Below, piece by piece: positions 22,868 through 31,388 of a stretch of 40,995 nucleotides of DNA. The stretch is taken from positions 259,370 through 300,364 of the forward strand of contig JAIOOW010000003.1 of NCBI GenBank assembly GCA_021414205.1. Reading direction: 5' to 3'. The position numbers were made by a program, and so were the translations under genes. Position 1 is the stretch's first letter, and each line of letters starts with the position of its first letter. The notes under the pieces are model-generated. The model saw only the letters and a list, made by a program, of their open reading frames with translations. It ran no database searches and was not told where the DNA came from. This DNA is from Candidatus Anderseniibacteriota bacterium. Lineage in GTDB: Bacteria > Patescibacteriota > Andersenbacteria > UBA10190.

Positions 22868-24409
22868 ATGCAGCAGTTTGAAATTCAATTTGACGGTGTG
22901 GCGCTTCGGCGCAGGATGTGGGAAATTATTCCAGGGCTTTTGTCGTGGTCGACGTTAATAGGGCTTGGCTTACTAGCATTTGCTATTCCGTATTGGATTG
23001 CAATTTTTGTGATTGCGTACGACGTGTATTTGCTCGTGAGGATCGTATATATGTCGGTACATCTGTTGTATGCATATCGGAGATTAAACGAATATAAGCA
23101 TGTTGATTGGATACGGAAGCTACAGGAAGAAAAAGCGGACATGGATTGGAATAAGATTCAGCACATTATCGTTATCCCTACGTACGATGAATCGTTGCAT
23201 GTGTTGCGCACGTCTATTAGCGCGCTCGCGAAAACGGATTTCCCCCATGATCGCATGCACGTTGTGATCGGATTTGAAGATAGGGCAGGAGAGTCCGCAA
23301 AAAAACGAGCCGCGGCGCTGAAAAAGCAATTCGGAACAACATTTGGAACATTTATTACATCGTTCCATCCGGATGGAATTCCTGGGGAGAAGAAAGTAAA
23401 GAGCGCCAATGCTACGTGGGCAATTCAGCAAATGGAAGAGAGTTTAAAAAAGAAGCGTATAAAAGACGAATATATTCTTGTCAGTAATTTTGACAGCGAC
23501 ACTGTTGTGTCCGCAGAATATTTTTCATACCTAACGTACGCATTCCTGCATGCGGAGAATCCGTACCAGGCAAGTTATCAGCCTATTCCGGTATATAACA
23601 ACAATTTATGGGATGCTCCGTCGTTTTCACGAGTTATTGCAATGGGGTCTACGTTCTGGCAGATGATCGAATCGACGCGTCCGGAGCGCTTGGTGACGTT
23701 TTCGAGCCATTCGATGACGCTTGTTGCGTTGAAGAAGGTTGGATACTGGCAGCGAGATGTTATTTCAGAAGACTCTCGTATCTTTTGGCAGTGCTTGCTG
23801 ACGCATAACGGCAACTATAGGACTGTGCCCTTATATATCACTGTTTCCATGGACGCTGCACTTGCGCCGTCGTGGTGGAAAACATTAATGAATCAGTATA
23901 AGCAGAAGCGTCGCTGGGCATGGGGTATTGAGAATTTTCCATTTTTAATGGAAGGGTTTATTAAAAATAAAAAAATTCCTTTATCAACAAAATGGACATA
24001 TACATGGCGAACGTTGGAAGGGCATTACTCGTGGGCTACTGCAGCAATCATTGTTGCGGTACTCGGTTGGATCCCGGTATTGTTCGGAAATCCAAGTTTT
24101 CATGAAACATTTTTGTCGTATAGCTTGCCGTTTATGACGCGCACACTGATGACGATAGCCATGTCCGGATTGATCATATCTGCAACGCTGACTATTTTAT
24201 TGCTCCCGCATAAGCCGAAGCATTATGGGCCATGGAGGTATGCATTGATTATTTTGCAGTGGGCATTGGTTCCGCTTATTGCAACATTACTTTCTGCATT
24301 CCCCGCGCTCGATTCCGAAACCCGATTGATGTTGGGGCGAGATTTGAATTTTAACGTTATGCAAAAAACACGAAAGCGCGTGACTCGTAAGGGTATAGAA
24401 ACAGTATGA
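22868..24409 (+). CDS. Membrane-bound family 2 glycosyltransferase (cellulose synthase-like)
   Basis: The protein has 513 residues. Two membrane helices lie near the N-terminus (IPGLLSWSTLIGLGLLAFAI, WIAIFVIAYDVYLLVRIVYM). The GT2 core follows: IIVIPTYDES, then YILVSNFDSDTVV as the DxD site, VISEDSRIFWQCL (ED motif) and QYKQKRRWAWGIENF (QxxRW motif). These motifs are those of processive cellulose/hyaluronan synthase-like enzymes. Three C-terminal helices complete it. It probably transfers sugar from a nucleotide sugar at the cytoplasmic face to a lipid or growing polymer; the sugar is not predictable. It overlaps the WecA-like gene by 4 nt. Confidence 0.85.
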   Translation: MQQFEIQFDGVALRRRMWEIIPGLLSWSTLIGLGLLAFAIPYWIAIFVIAYDVYLLVRIVYMSVHLLYAYRRLNEYKHVDWIRKLQEEKADMDWNKIQHIIVIPTYDESLHVLRTSISALAKTDFPHDRMHVVIGFEDRAGESAKKRAAALKKQFGTTFGTFITSFHPDGIPGEKKVKSANATWAIQQMEESLKKKRIKDEYILVSNFDSDTVVSAEYFSYLTYAFLHAENPYQASYQPIPVYNNNLWDAPSFSRVIAMGSTFWQMIESTRPERLVTFSSHSMTLVALKKVGYWQRDVISEDSRIFWQCLLTHNGNYRTVPLYITVSMDAALAPSWWKTLMNQYKQKRRWAWGIENFPFLMEGFIKNKKIPLSTKWTYTWRTLEGHYSWATAAIIVAVLGWIPVLFGNPSFHETFLSYSLPFMTRTLMTIAMSGLIISATLTILLLPHKPKHYGPWRYALIILQWALVPLIATLLSAFPALDSETRLMLGRDLNFNVMQKTRKRVTRKGIETV

Positions 24410-25404
24410 TATTTGATACGACAATTGTAACGCCTGGGCATGCAGTGCTTGGCGGGGTGTTGTTCTGCATAACTAATCTCGCGCTCTTTCTTTTTATCCG
24501 ATCTAGGATTAAGAGCTTTTCCGTATATGGGATGCGCGGAACGTACTATGCAGGGTGGGTGCTTGCTACTGTCGTAAGCGTTGCTGCCGTATTTCAGCTC
24601 ACGTCTTTTCGTATGGCGATAGGGTTATTGATTGCTGCGGCATGCATTATTGCATTCGGCACAATTGATGAAAAGAAAAATCTTCCCGCTTGGGAGCAGC
24701 TTGCGATGCAGGCGTTCATAGTCTGCATAGTGATGTACTTTGGCTGGAGGATTCCGTATGTCACAAATATTTTTCATGGTGGCATAGTATTTTTAGGAGT
24801 AGTTTTAGGTTCGGTTTTTACATTTCTTTGGGTACTCGCCTGCATGAACGCGGTAAATTTTCTTGATGGAACGGACGGGTTGGCGCCTGCCGTAACTGCA
24901 ATAGCATGCATTGCCCTTGCCGGAATTAGCCTGCTTCCGGCGACGCAAGATGCTCAAACGTTTGTGTTGGCAATTATTGGTTTTGCCGGAATTGCGGGAT
25001 TCTTCGTATGGAATGCTCCGCCTGCTCGCGTGTATTTAGGAACTACTGGCAGTTGGTTTATAGGGCTATATGTGGCATTGGTTGCGATGATCGGCGGAGG
25101 GAAAATAAGCACGACGCTCATTGTTCTTGCGATACCCATGCTTGATGCACTATTTGTTGTTGCGTATCGAACGTATATGAGGAAGTTCCCGTGGACAGGA
25201 GATACCGTGTCGCACCTGCATCATCGCTTGAGCCGTGCAGGGCTGGGCAAGTGGAGTATCGTATTTTATTGCAGTGCGGGTACGGTGATATTGGGATATA
25301 TCGGCGTTGTGGCATCAACGAATACTAAAATTATTGCATTCGGTATTATTGCGCTATTATTTTTTATCGCAAGTGCGCGTATGATGAAGAGAGTATCTCT
25401 ATGA
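24406..25404 (+). CDS. WecA/TagO-like polyprenyl-phosphate N-acetylhexosamine-1-phosphate transferase
   Basis: This 332-residue protein with about ten membrane helices belongs to the MraY/WecA family, which loads a sugar-1-phosphate onto undecaprenyl phosphate to start cell-surface polymers. Signatures: FLDGTDGLAPAVTA (usual form DGLDGLA) and VSHLHHRLSRAGL (the HHRL motif typical of WecA/TagO rather than MraY). The acidic loop that usually reads DDxxxL is FGTIDEKKNLPAWEQLAMQ, with DE in place of DD. The change is conservative, but the position is normally conserved. It overlaps both neighbours by 4 nt, so it works in one operon with the GT2 and is likely its first-step partner. Confidence 0.85.
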   Translation: MIFDTTIVTPGHAVLGGVLFCITNLALFLFIRSRIKSFSVYGMRGTYYAGWVLATVVSVAAVFQLTSFRMAIGLLIAAACIIAFGTIDEKKNLPAWEQLAMQAFIVCIVMYFGWRIPYVTNIFHGGIVFLGVVLGSVFTFLWVLACMNAVNFLDGTDGLAPAVTAIACIALAGISLLPATQDAQTFVLAIIGFAGIAGFFVWNAPPARVYLGTTGSWFIGLYVALVAMIGGGKISTTLIVLAIPMLDALFVVAYRTYMRKFPWTGDTVSHLHHRLSRAGLGKWSIVFYCSAGTVILGYIGVVASTNTKIIAFGIIALLFFIASARMMKRVSL

Positions 25405-25874
25405 GAATGTTACCTGTATGCATTGCGATTTGTGCAATTATTGCATTACCCGTGTTTGCATATTTTTTATTTACGAAACCGACATTGTGCGGAACAGGGC
25501 ACACAGCTCTTTTAAGAACTTCAAAACAAACTCTGCAAGTTTCTATCGCAAGCACGGAGGATCAGCAGAGAAAAGGCCTTGGCGGATGCAAAATGCTGGC
25601 GCGCAAGACGGGCATGTATTTCCCCTTTTCCGTAACCGGTCCGCAGACGTTTTGGATGAAAGGCATGGTTATTCCTCTTGATATGGTGTGGCTGAAGGGC
25701 GGGAGGGTCGTCGGTACTACGCCCAATATTCCATTCCCATCTCCGGACGTCAAAGATGCATTTTTGCCGTTATACCACAGCCCTCAAGACGTGGATGCGG
25801 TTCTTGAAATACCGGCAGGAACGGCAGATTCCTACGGGCTTACTAAAGGTTCCCAGGTAGTGCTGGTGAATTAA
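25401..25874 (+). CDS. DUF192 protein
   Basis: The protein has 157 residues. An N-terminal membrane anchor or signal (MLPVCIAICAIIALPVFAYFL) is followed by a DUF192 (UPF0127) domain: VSIASTEDQQRKGLGGCKML, MYFPFSVTGPQTFWMKGMVIPLDMVWL (the FWMKxxxIPLDxVF signature), and a C-terminal VLEIPAGTADSYGLTKGSQV. The family's function is not known. It is exported or membrane-tethered. The start overlaps the WecA-like gene (ATGA). An ATG two codons further on (25407) is an alternative. It is the last gene of the operon. Confidence 0.88.
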   Translation: MRMLPVCIAICAIIALPVFAYFLFTKPTLCGTGHTALLRTSKQTLQVSIASTEDQQRKGLGGCKMLARKTGMYFPFSVTGPQTFWMKGMVIPLDMVWLKGGRVVGTTPNIPFPSPDVKDAFLPLYHSPQDVDAVLEIPAGTADSYGLTKGSQVVLVN

Positions 25875-25933
25875 GGGGAAGTCAGTAGAGTAGATTTGAC
25901 TTATAACCCGTTATCTGCAAAAATACATAAATT

Positions 25934-26260
25934 ATGAAAACAGCAGTGATTAAAGCAGGCGGAAGACAGTTTGTGGTCCACGAGGGCGACAAAGTTGTTA
26001 TGGACCGATTACCGTTAGAAGAAGGCGCTAAAACCGTTTTTTCTGAGGTATTACTTTTGGATGATGGCAAAAAAACGGAGCTTGGAGCACCTGTTCTTGC
26101 TGGTGTTTCTGTTGAAGCTACTGTTATTAAGCAGGCTCGACACAAGAAGATTCACGGTGTGAAAATGAAAGCAAAAAAGCGAAACGTGCACTATTTTGGC
26201 CACAAGCAGCACTATACAGAAGTTGAGATCGGAAAAATCGTAACAAAAGCAGCAAAGTAA
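25934..26260 (+). CDS. rplU: 50S ribosomal protein L21
   Basis: At 108 residues it has the usual length for L21, which binds 23S rRNA with L20. Features: MKTAVIKAGGRQFVVHEGDKVVMDRL at the start, GAPVLAGVSVEATVIKQARHKKIHGVKMKAKKRNVHYFGHKQHYTEVEIGKI at the end, with the conserved basic YRRxxGHRQ-like block. A possible TATAAC -10 lies ~28 nt upstream. There is no Shine-Dalgarno sequence. rpmA (L27), normally the next gene, is not here. A terminator follows at once. Confidence 0.95.
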   Translation: MKTAVIKAGGRQFVVHEGDKVVMDRLPLEEGAKTVFSEVLLLDDGKKTELGAPVLAGVSVEATVIKQARHKKIHGVKMKAKKRNVHYFGHKQHYTEVEIGKIVTKAAK

Positions 26261-26263
26261 CAA

Positions 26264-26288
26264 AGAGCCCCGAAAGGGGTTCTTTTAT
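26264..26288. terminator. Terminator of rplU, shared with the recR operon
   Basis: AGAGCCCC-gaaa-GGGGTTCT (one wobble pair, stable GAAA tetraloop) is followed by TTTTAT. It lies at the convergence with recR, whose stop codon overlaps its end. Confidence 0.88.
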
Positions 26289-26887
26289 ATCTTCGTCCGT
26301 CCTGAGAATGCAGATTGCAATGTGAGGGCGTCGGCGAATTCGATATCGCCACCTGTTGGTAAGCCTCGGGCTAAGCGGGTGACGGGAATATTAAAATCTT
26401 TTACATATGCCATCAAGTGGCGAGTTGTAGCTTCGCCTTCCATGTTATGTTCTAGCGCAATGATTAATTCTTGGACAGTGCCTTGTTGCAGGCGTTTTTG
26501 TAGTTCAGAAAAAGTCAGCTGATCAATCCCAACACCATCAATAGGAGAGAATAGACCGCCGAGTACGTGGTACAAGCCGTGATACGTTCCTGTTTTTTCA
26601 ATCGCATCTACATCGAGCGGGTCTTCGACGACGCATAGGATTGCTTGATCGCGTGAAGTATCTTTGCAGATTGCGCACTGGTCATCGTCAGATAATGAAA
26701 AGCATATAGAACATGTTTGTACTCTGTCGTGCAGAGTGGCAATGGATTCGGCAAGCTTTGCTGTAACGCCTCGTTGTTGGCGAAGGATGTGAAGCGCCAA
26801 GCGTTGTGCGGACTTTGTGCCGATTCCGGGTAAGCGTGTTAATTCTTGTGTTAACTCCCGGACTGCTTTTGGAAGGACTGCGGACAT
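26285..26887 (-). CDS. recR: Recombination protein RecR
   Basis: At 200 residues it has the usual length. RecR works with RecO (and RecF) to load RecA at gaps. The order is standard: helix-hairpin-helix (LTRLPGIGTKSAQRLALHIL), a four-Cys zinc finger (CSICFSLSDDDQCAIC), a Toprim domain (ILCVVEDPLDVDAIEKTGTYHGLYHVLGG), then IIALEHNMEGEATTRHLMAYV and VTRLARGLPTGGDIEFADALTL with the C-terminal Walker-like motif. It starts 3 nt after the dnaB stop; cysS-dnaB-recR run in one direction. Confidence 0.96.
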   Translation of the reverse strand: MSAVLPKAVRELTQELTRLPGIGTKSAQRLALHILRQQRGVTAKLAESIATLHDRVQTCSICFSLSDDDQCAICKDTSRDQAILCVVEDPLDVDAIEKTGTYHGLYHVLGGLFSPIDGVGIDQLTFSELQKRLQQGTVQELIIALEHNMEGEATTRHLMAYVKDFNIPVTRLARGLPTGGDIEFADALTLQSAFSGRTKI

Positions 26888-26890
26888 ATG

Positions 26891-28267
26891 TTATGCAGGA
26901 ACTTGTTCAGTGGGGAACGGCTCCTCAATATGGAATTGTTCCATTTCGGTATAGCTTACGATTTGCGTGTTGAACTGCAATGGAATTTCTCCAGTAGGAC
27001 CGTTTCTATGTTTTTCAATCAATAAATCAACTTCCATTATTTCCGGGCGTTCATCACCTTCCCAATCATGACGATGCAAGAACAGCACCATGTCGGCATC
27101 CTGTTCGATACTTCCGGATTCACGAAGGTCAGATAGTTTCGGGCGCTGATCGGTACGCATTTCAACAGCGCGAGATAGCTGAGACAGTGCGAGTACGGGA
27201 ACCTGGAGCTCAATTGCGAGCTTCTTTAAACCTCGAGAAATAGCGGATACTTCTTGTACACGATTGTCCGTATAGCGGGAGGACTCCATCAACTGCAAGT
27301 AGTCAATAATTAATAAATCTAATCCGTGCTCTGTTTGCAATCTGCGTGCCATCGTTCGCATTCCCATAATGTTTGAAGATGCATTGTCGTCGATAAATAG
27401 TGTTGCTTGCGACAATTCGCTGATTGCATCCCCTAATCGGACAAAGTCATCATCATTACCTCCGGTTGCAAGCTTTCCGGTGCGCAATTTCCATAAATCA
27501 ACATGAGCGTGCGACGCGAGCATGCGGTCTACTAACTGGTCCTTGCTCATTTCTAGGCTGAATATGCCAACCTTATGGCCTGCAAGCGCGGCATGGCGCG
27601 CAAAGTCCAGTGCAAGCGTTGTTTTTCCAACGCTCGGGCGGGCAGCAAGAATAACAAGGTCAGACTTTTGCCAGCCTGCTATCTTTTTATCTAGAGAAGG
27701 GAATCCGGTAGGAACTCCGCGCAGCGCCCCGTCTCCTTTGTGTAATTTATCGATACGGACAAAGGCATCTTCAAGCGCTTCTGATAACGGGGTAAAGTGG
27801 TCGACTTTATGGCCTTCGGAAACTTGGAATAAGCGATGCTCTGCTTCATCTACTACTGTTTCAATATCTTCTGCTTCATTAAATCCAAGCTCTGCAATAT
27901 CGGATGCTGCGGAAATCAGCTTTCTTCGCGTTGAGGTTCGCTGAACTATTCGCCCATAGTGAACAACATTTCCCGCAGTCGGAACGGTTGTTGCGAGGTA
28001 GGTAATAGTTCTCTTACCGCCAATATTTTTCAATTCTTTCTTTTCCTTCAGCCTATCTATAAGAGACAAGATGTCGATCGGGCTTCCTTTTGCATACAGT
28101 TCCATAATCGCCTCATAGATAACTTGATTATTGTGATGATAAAAATCTTCCGGATTAATCCAGTCTGCAATTTTAATAATTGCATTTTTATCAATCAAAA
28201 TGCTTCCCAATACGGATTCTTCCGCTTCGGTACTATGAGGAGCTATTCGAAGTTCTTTACCAGGCAT
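26891..28267 (-). CDS. dnaB: Replicative DNA helicase DnaB
   Basis: At 458 residues it has the family length. It is a hexameric 5'-3' helicase at the replication fork. The N-terminal domain (HSTEAEESVLGSILIDKNAI, YHHNNQVIYEAIMELYAKG) binds primase. The RecA-like C-terminal domain has Walker A (AARPSVGKTTLALDFA), Walker B (LLIIDYLQLM), the arginine-rich LKKLAIELQVPVLALSQLSR, and DLRESGSIEQDADMVLFLHR. There is no intein. The 67-base gap to cysS carries no clear terminator, so it may be read from the cysS promoter, or from a weak TATAGT near 28280. Confidence 0.97.
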   Translation of the reverse strand: MPGKELRIAPHSTEAEESVLGSILIDKNAIIKIADWINPEDFYHHNNQVIYEAIMELYAKGSPIDILSLIDRLKEKKELKNIGGKRTITYLATTVPTAGNVVHYGRIVQRTSTRRKLISAASDIAELGFNEAEDIETVVDEAEHRLFQVSEGHKVDHFTPLSEALEDAFVRIDKLHKGDGALRGVPTGFPSLDKKIAGWQKSDLVILAARPSVGKTTLALDFARHAALAGHKVGIFSLEMSKDQLVDRMLASHAHVDLWKLRTGKLATGGNDDDFVRLGDAISELSQATLFIDDNASSNIMGMRTMARRLQTEHGLDLLIIDYLQLMESSRYTDNRVQEVSAISRGLKKLAIELQVPVLALSQLSRAVEMRTDQRPKLSDLRESGSIEQDADMVLFLHRHDWEGDERPEIMEVDLLIEKHRNGPTGEIPLQFNTQIVSYTEMEQFHIEEPFPTEQVPA

Positions 28268-28334
28268 ACGTATTACTCACTATATCTGTCTCTACTAAAG
28301 ACTGTTAGTGGATAAGGTGTGGAAATTCGTGTAA

Positions 28335-29744
28335 TTATATGCGAACAATGCGTGGCCCTTGTGGCGTGTCTTCAATCCGGTAGCCTTGTTGAGCAATTTC
28401 TTGGCGAAGTGCATCGGCGCGCATGTAGTTTTTTGCTTTTTTTGCTTCTTCTCTGTCTTGTGCGAGAGCGGTAATAGGGTCCGGAATTGTTTGGGTCATT
28501 GTTTCTTTTTGTAGGGGTTCAAGAATGCCGATTACGCTATCCATGTTCAGTAATTGAGAAGATAGCTGAGATGCAAGTTTAGTATTATTTGCATCTAGTG
28601 CCTTGTTTAATTCTTTTATTGTTTCGAGGAATATTGCGAATGCTTTAGATGTGTTGAGGTCATATTGGAGGGCGGATACAAACTCAGAAGGTGCTAGTCC
28701 GCCCTTCTTCCAATTAGAAAGGGGAAGGCGCGCTAACACTTTTTTAATACTTTCTACATGCCCTTGGAATTCATCTAATAATTCCCACGAAAAGTCGATA
28801 GGGGAACGGTAATGATGTGCGAACACTAGTAATCGAAACGCCAATGGGGAATAGTTTTTTTCTTTCAGTGTGTCTATTGTAATAACTTCTCCTTCGCGTT
28901 TTGCCATCTTTTTGCCGGCAAGCATTAAATGCCGATTGTGCATCCAAATATTTACAAACGGCTTACCCGTTGCGCCTTCCGATTGCGCAATTTCATTTTC
29001 ATGATGAGGAAAGCGGTTATCTTCACCGCCGGTGTGAATATCTATTGTTTCGCCAAGCTCTTCCATGCTCATGGCGGAACATTCAATATGCCAGCCTGGG
29101 TATCCTTTACCCCATGGGGAATCCCATAGCTGAAGATGCGTATCGTCGATCATCCAGAGCGCAAAATCTTGCGGATGTTTTTTCTCGTTTCGCACTTCAA
29201 CTCGGTGCCCTGCATCTATGTTTTTTATATCATTGCCGGAAAGCTTCCCGTAATCCGGAAACGTCGAGATATCAAAATATACGCCAGAAGATGTTATGTA
29301 TGCATGCTTATTTGCAAGTAATGTTTCGATCAACGTAATCATGCTTTGTATATGTTCGCTTGCACGCGGATATTGGTCAGTATGCTGAATGTTTAATGCG
29401 TCGATATCTTGGAAAAATAATTCAGTCTGATATTTGGCAATATCTTGCGGAGTTTTTTGTTGCGCCTTTGCTTCTTTTTCTAACTTATCTTCACCCTCGT
29501 CTATTTCATCTTGCGTTAAATGGCCAACGTCGGTGATGTTCGTCACGTCATGAATTTGATAGCCGAGCAGTAGCAATGTTCTGCGCAAAAAGTCAGCGTT
29601 TAAAAACCTGCGCATATTGCCAATATGCTGGCGCTTATACACCGTAGGTCCGCAGTTATAGATCGTAACAGTATCTGTTGCAGAAATTGGCTTTAATTCC
29701 TCTTGCTCTCGTGTTCGCGAATTGTACAGGTGTATAGGCTGCAT
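28335..29744 (-). CDS. cysS: Cysteinyl-tRNA synthetase
   Basis: This 469-residue class I synthetase charges tRNA-Cys. Motifs: the N-terminal IYNCGPTVYKRQHIGNMR with the HIGH-like HIGN and the first zinc Cys, GWHIECSAMS (zinc Cys), HTGGEDNRFPHHENEIAQSE (zinc His and Glu), and the DALR-type anticodon domain at the C-terminus. The KMSKS loop reads KKMAKREGE, so both serines differ (A and R), which is unusual though the lysines remain. There is no Shine-Dalgarno sequence. A TACAAT box lies 9 nt before the ATG on the minus strand. It is the first gene of the cysS-dnaB-recR set and diverges from the HAD gene. Confidence 0.96.
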   Translation of the reverse strand: MQPIHLYNSRTREQEELKPISATDTVTIYNCGPTVYKRQHIGNMRRFLNADFLRRTLLLLGYQIHDVTNITDVGHLTQDEIDEGEDKLEKEAKAQQKTPQDIAKYQTELFFQDIDALNIQHTDQYPRASEHIQSMITLIETLLANKHAYITSSGVYFDISTFPDYGKLSGNDIKNIDAGHRVEVRNEKKHPQDFALWMIDDTHLQLWDSPWGKGYPGWHIECSAMSMEELGETIDIHTGGEDNRFPHHENEIAQSEGATGKPFVNIWMHNRHLMLAGKKMAKREGEVITIDTLKEKNYSPLAFRLLVFAHHYRSPIDFSWELLDEFQGHVESIKKVLARLPLSNWKKGGLAPSEFVSALQYDLNTSKAFAIFLETIKELNKALDANNTKLASQLSSQLLNMDSVIGILEPLQKETMTQTIPDPITALAQDREEAKKAKNYMRADALRQEIAQQGYRIEDTPQGPRIVRI

Positions 29745-29811
29745 GTAGTATCCATTGTACGGGGGGATTGGCGCACATTCAACAATTTATGCACTTGGAA
29801 AGGAGACAGAT

Positions 29812-30459
29812 ATGTCTTCAGGGCAACGTTCCTTATCGTTCGATTTGGATGGAGTGGTCTTTCGGGACCAGGCTCCGCAGTTTATTGTATTCATGAAGCA
29901 AGATCGCGGATTGCCGTTTGACGATGATTTGTTTGCTCGAACTCATAGTTGGAGCAAAGCCCTTGGACTGGAAGTCCCGCAGATCAATGAGTTATTTGCA
30001 GATTTTGCAATTCAGGGCCCGCGTCCGGAGTTTATGCCGGGTGCTGAAGAGGCGCTACGAGCGATCAGTAGAAGCGCGATATTGCACTTAAATACTGCGC
30101 GACACGCTCACGCTCTCGATGTTGCGGTAGCAGTTTTGGGCGAAGCAGGGATTATTCATCATTATCAGCATGGGGGAATGTCCAAAAGAAAGGCTATTCC
30201 ATTGTGTCAGCACGAAATTCCAATCCATGCCGAAGATAGCACGGAGGATATTCACCTTATTCTGGAGCAGTCGAATGCTACGGTAATTCAGTTTCCGTCA
30301 TATGCGCCCGGGTCGATAGTTTGCCCCATTCGCCATGAGCGGGTGTATGTACTCCCGTCTCTTCACAAAGCAAAAATTCTTTCACAGGATGAAGTTTTGG
30401 AAGGATGCTGGGCAGAAGTATTGGAGTACTTGGAAATTGACGTTGTCGCTTGTGCATAG
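29812..30459 (+). CDS. HAD-superfamily hydrolase-like protein in a single-gene unit
   Basis: The protein has 215 residues from the ATG at 29812, with AAAGGAG 6 nt upstream; the track's 29755 start ignores it. HAD enzymes are aspartate-dependent phosphatases. Motif I is FDLDGVVF with D11 and D13, motif II is LNTAR, motif III lysine is probably in SKRKAI, and motif IV is HAEDSTEDI. All four are present in order, so catalysis is plausible, probably as a small-molecule phosphatase (5'-nucleotidase-like). The substrate is unknown. It stands alone with its own Shine-Dalgarno sequence and terminator. No clear promoter could be assigned in the 67-base gap shared with cysS. Confidence 0.72.
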   Translation: MSSGQRSLSFDLDGVVFRDQAPQFIVFMKQDRGLPFDDDLFARTHSWSKALGLEVPQINELFADFAIQGPRPEFMPGAEEALRAISRSAILHLNTARHAHALDVAVAVLGEAGIIHHYQHGGMSKRKAIPLCQHEIPIHAEDSTEDIHLILEQSNATVIQFPSYAPGSIVCPIRHERVYVLPSLHKAKILSQDEVLEGCWAEVLEYLEIDVVACA

Positions 30460-30470
30460 CAATGTACGAT

Positions 30471-30500
30471 TTTCGCCGCGAGGGATGCGGCGATTTTTTA
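30471..30500. terminator. Terminator of the HAD gene unit
   Basis: TCGCCGC-gaggga-tGCGGCGA is followed by TTTTTTAT. It abuts the convergent CorA-like gene, which ends at 30498. Confidence 0.9.
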
Positions 30501-31370
30501 TAACACCCGCTTTTTCTTCGCTCTGGCAAAAATGAAAATGAGCACGATGATTAAGAAAGCGATGATTCCCCAGAAAAAGACACTGTCTAGAATTGTTGCG
30601 CCTGATCGATGAGGATTGAAGACATTGATGATAGCCAAAAAAGGGATCGCTAAAATAGAGTATGAGAAAATACTTCGGAGTAGTTCGTTTTCTTGGTGCT
30701 GAAGAAGGGAGTCGTTTGTATTTCGCAATTCTTGCATACTGCTGTGTAGCGCTTGTAAGGTGTACCACATTTGCTCCGCCTGGTTGTGAATATGGGACAA
30801 TACTTCTTGCTCCGGAATAGTGAACGCGTATTGCCGATGGATAGATTGGAACAACCCTTTTTGAGGAAGTGCAATTCGATGAAAGTCTAGAACATCTCGC
30901 GACAGTACGGCGATTTCTTCCACCATTTTGCGTTCGTTGCCATGGAAGATGGCATCTTCCGCAATTTCTACGCGTTTGAGCAAGTGATGGATTTTTTTGA
31001 GCGTGGAAGTATTTAAGCGGTCGATAATGGCAAACGCGAGCGAAAGGGGGCCGGTGCCAGTTTCTTGGTAGGCATCTGGATTATTTGAATAATCTGCAAA
31101 AATCTCATCAAGCATTGGGATTGCTGAGCGAGTAATGGTGACGAGGCTGTCTTTTTGTATAATGAACGCAATAGTTCGGTTTTCTATGGACTTTATCGTG
31201 TGTTCTCGAATTGGGATGTGGATCAGTATTATTTTGTAGTCGCCTCGAACAATAAATTGCGGACCCTGGTTCCCATGCACGATTAATTCGCTGTCTAGTT
31301 TGGACAATTTCGCATCTCGCGTCGCTTGTACGAGATCTTCGTTTGAAGGAGATGAATTATGTTTCCACAT
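30498..31370 (-). CDS. CorA-like membrane protein without the GMN motif
   Basis: The protein has 290 residues. CorA proteins form pentameric Mg/Co channels. The layout fits: a strand-rich N-terminal domain, a long helical middle (ALPQKGLFQSIHRQYAFTIP, IHNQAEQMWYTLQALHSSM) and two C-terminal helices (SILAIPFLAIINVF and SVFFWGIIAFLIIVLIFIF) with a basic tail KKKRVL. The signature GMN at the end of the first helix, which forms the ion entry, is replaced by VFN. The family has divergent GMN-less members, but ion specificity cannot be inferred. It diverges from the lipoprotein gene; their promoters overlap within 17 bases. Confidence 0.75.
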   Translation of the reverse strand: MWKHNSSPSNEDLVQATRDAKLSKLDSELIVHGNQGPQFIVRGDYKIILIHIPIREHTIKSIENRTIAFIIQKDSLVTITRSAIPMLDEIFADYSNNPDAYQETGTGPLSLAFAIIDRLNTSTLKKIHHLLKRVEIAEDAIFHGNERKMVEEIAVLSRDVLDFHRIALPQKGLFQSIHRQYAFTIPEQEVLSHIHNQAEQMWYTLQALHSSMQELRNTNDSLLQHQENELLRSIFSYSILAIPFLAIINVFNPHRSGATILDSVFFWGIIAFLIIVLIFIFARAKKKRVL

Positions 31371-31372
31371 CG

Positions 31373-31388
31373 TGGTATAATCATATCA
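31373..31388. promoter_or_regulatory. Overlapping divergent extended -10 promoters
   Basis: Plus strand: TGgTATAAT (31373-31381), then 6 nt and the ATG at 31388, a leaderless start. Minus strand: TGaTATGAT (31388-31380), then 9 nt and the ATG at 31370. The two boxes overlap by two bases, and the minus-strand TG is read across the plus gene's ATG, so the two promoters probably cannot fire at once. Confidence 0.65.
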
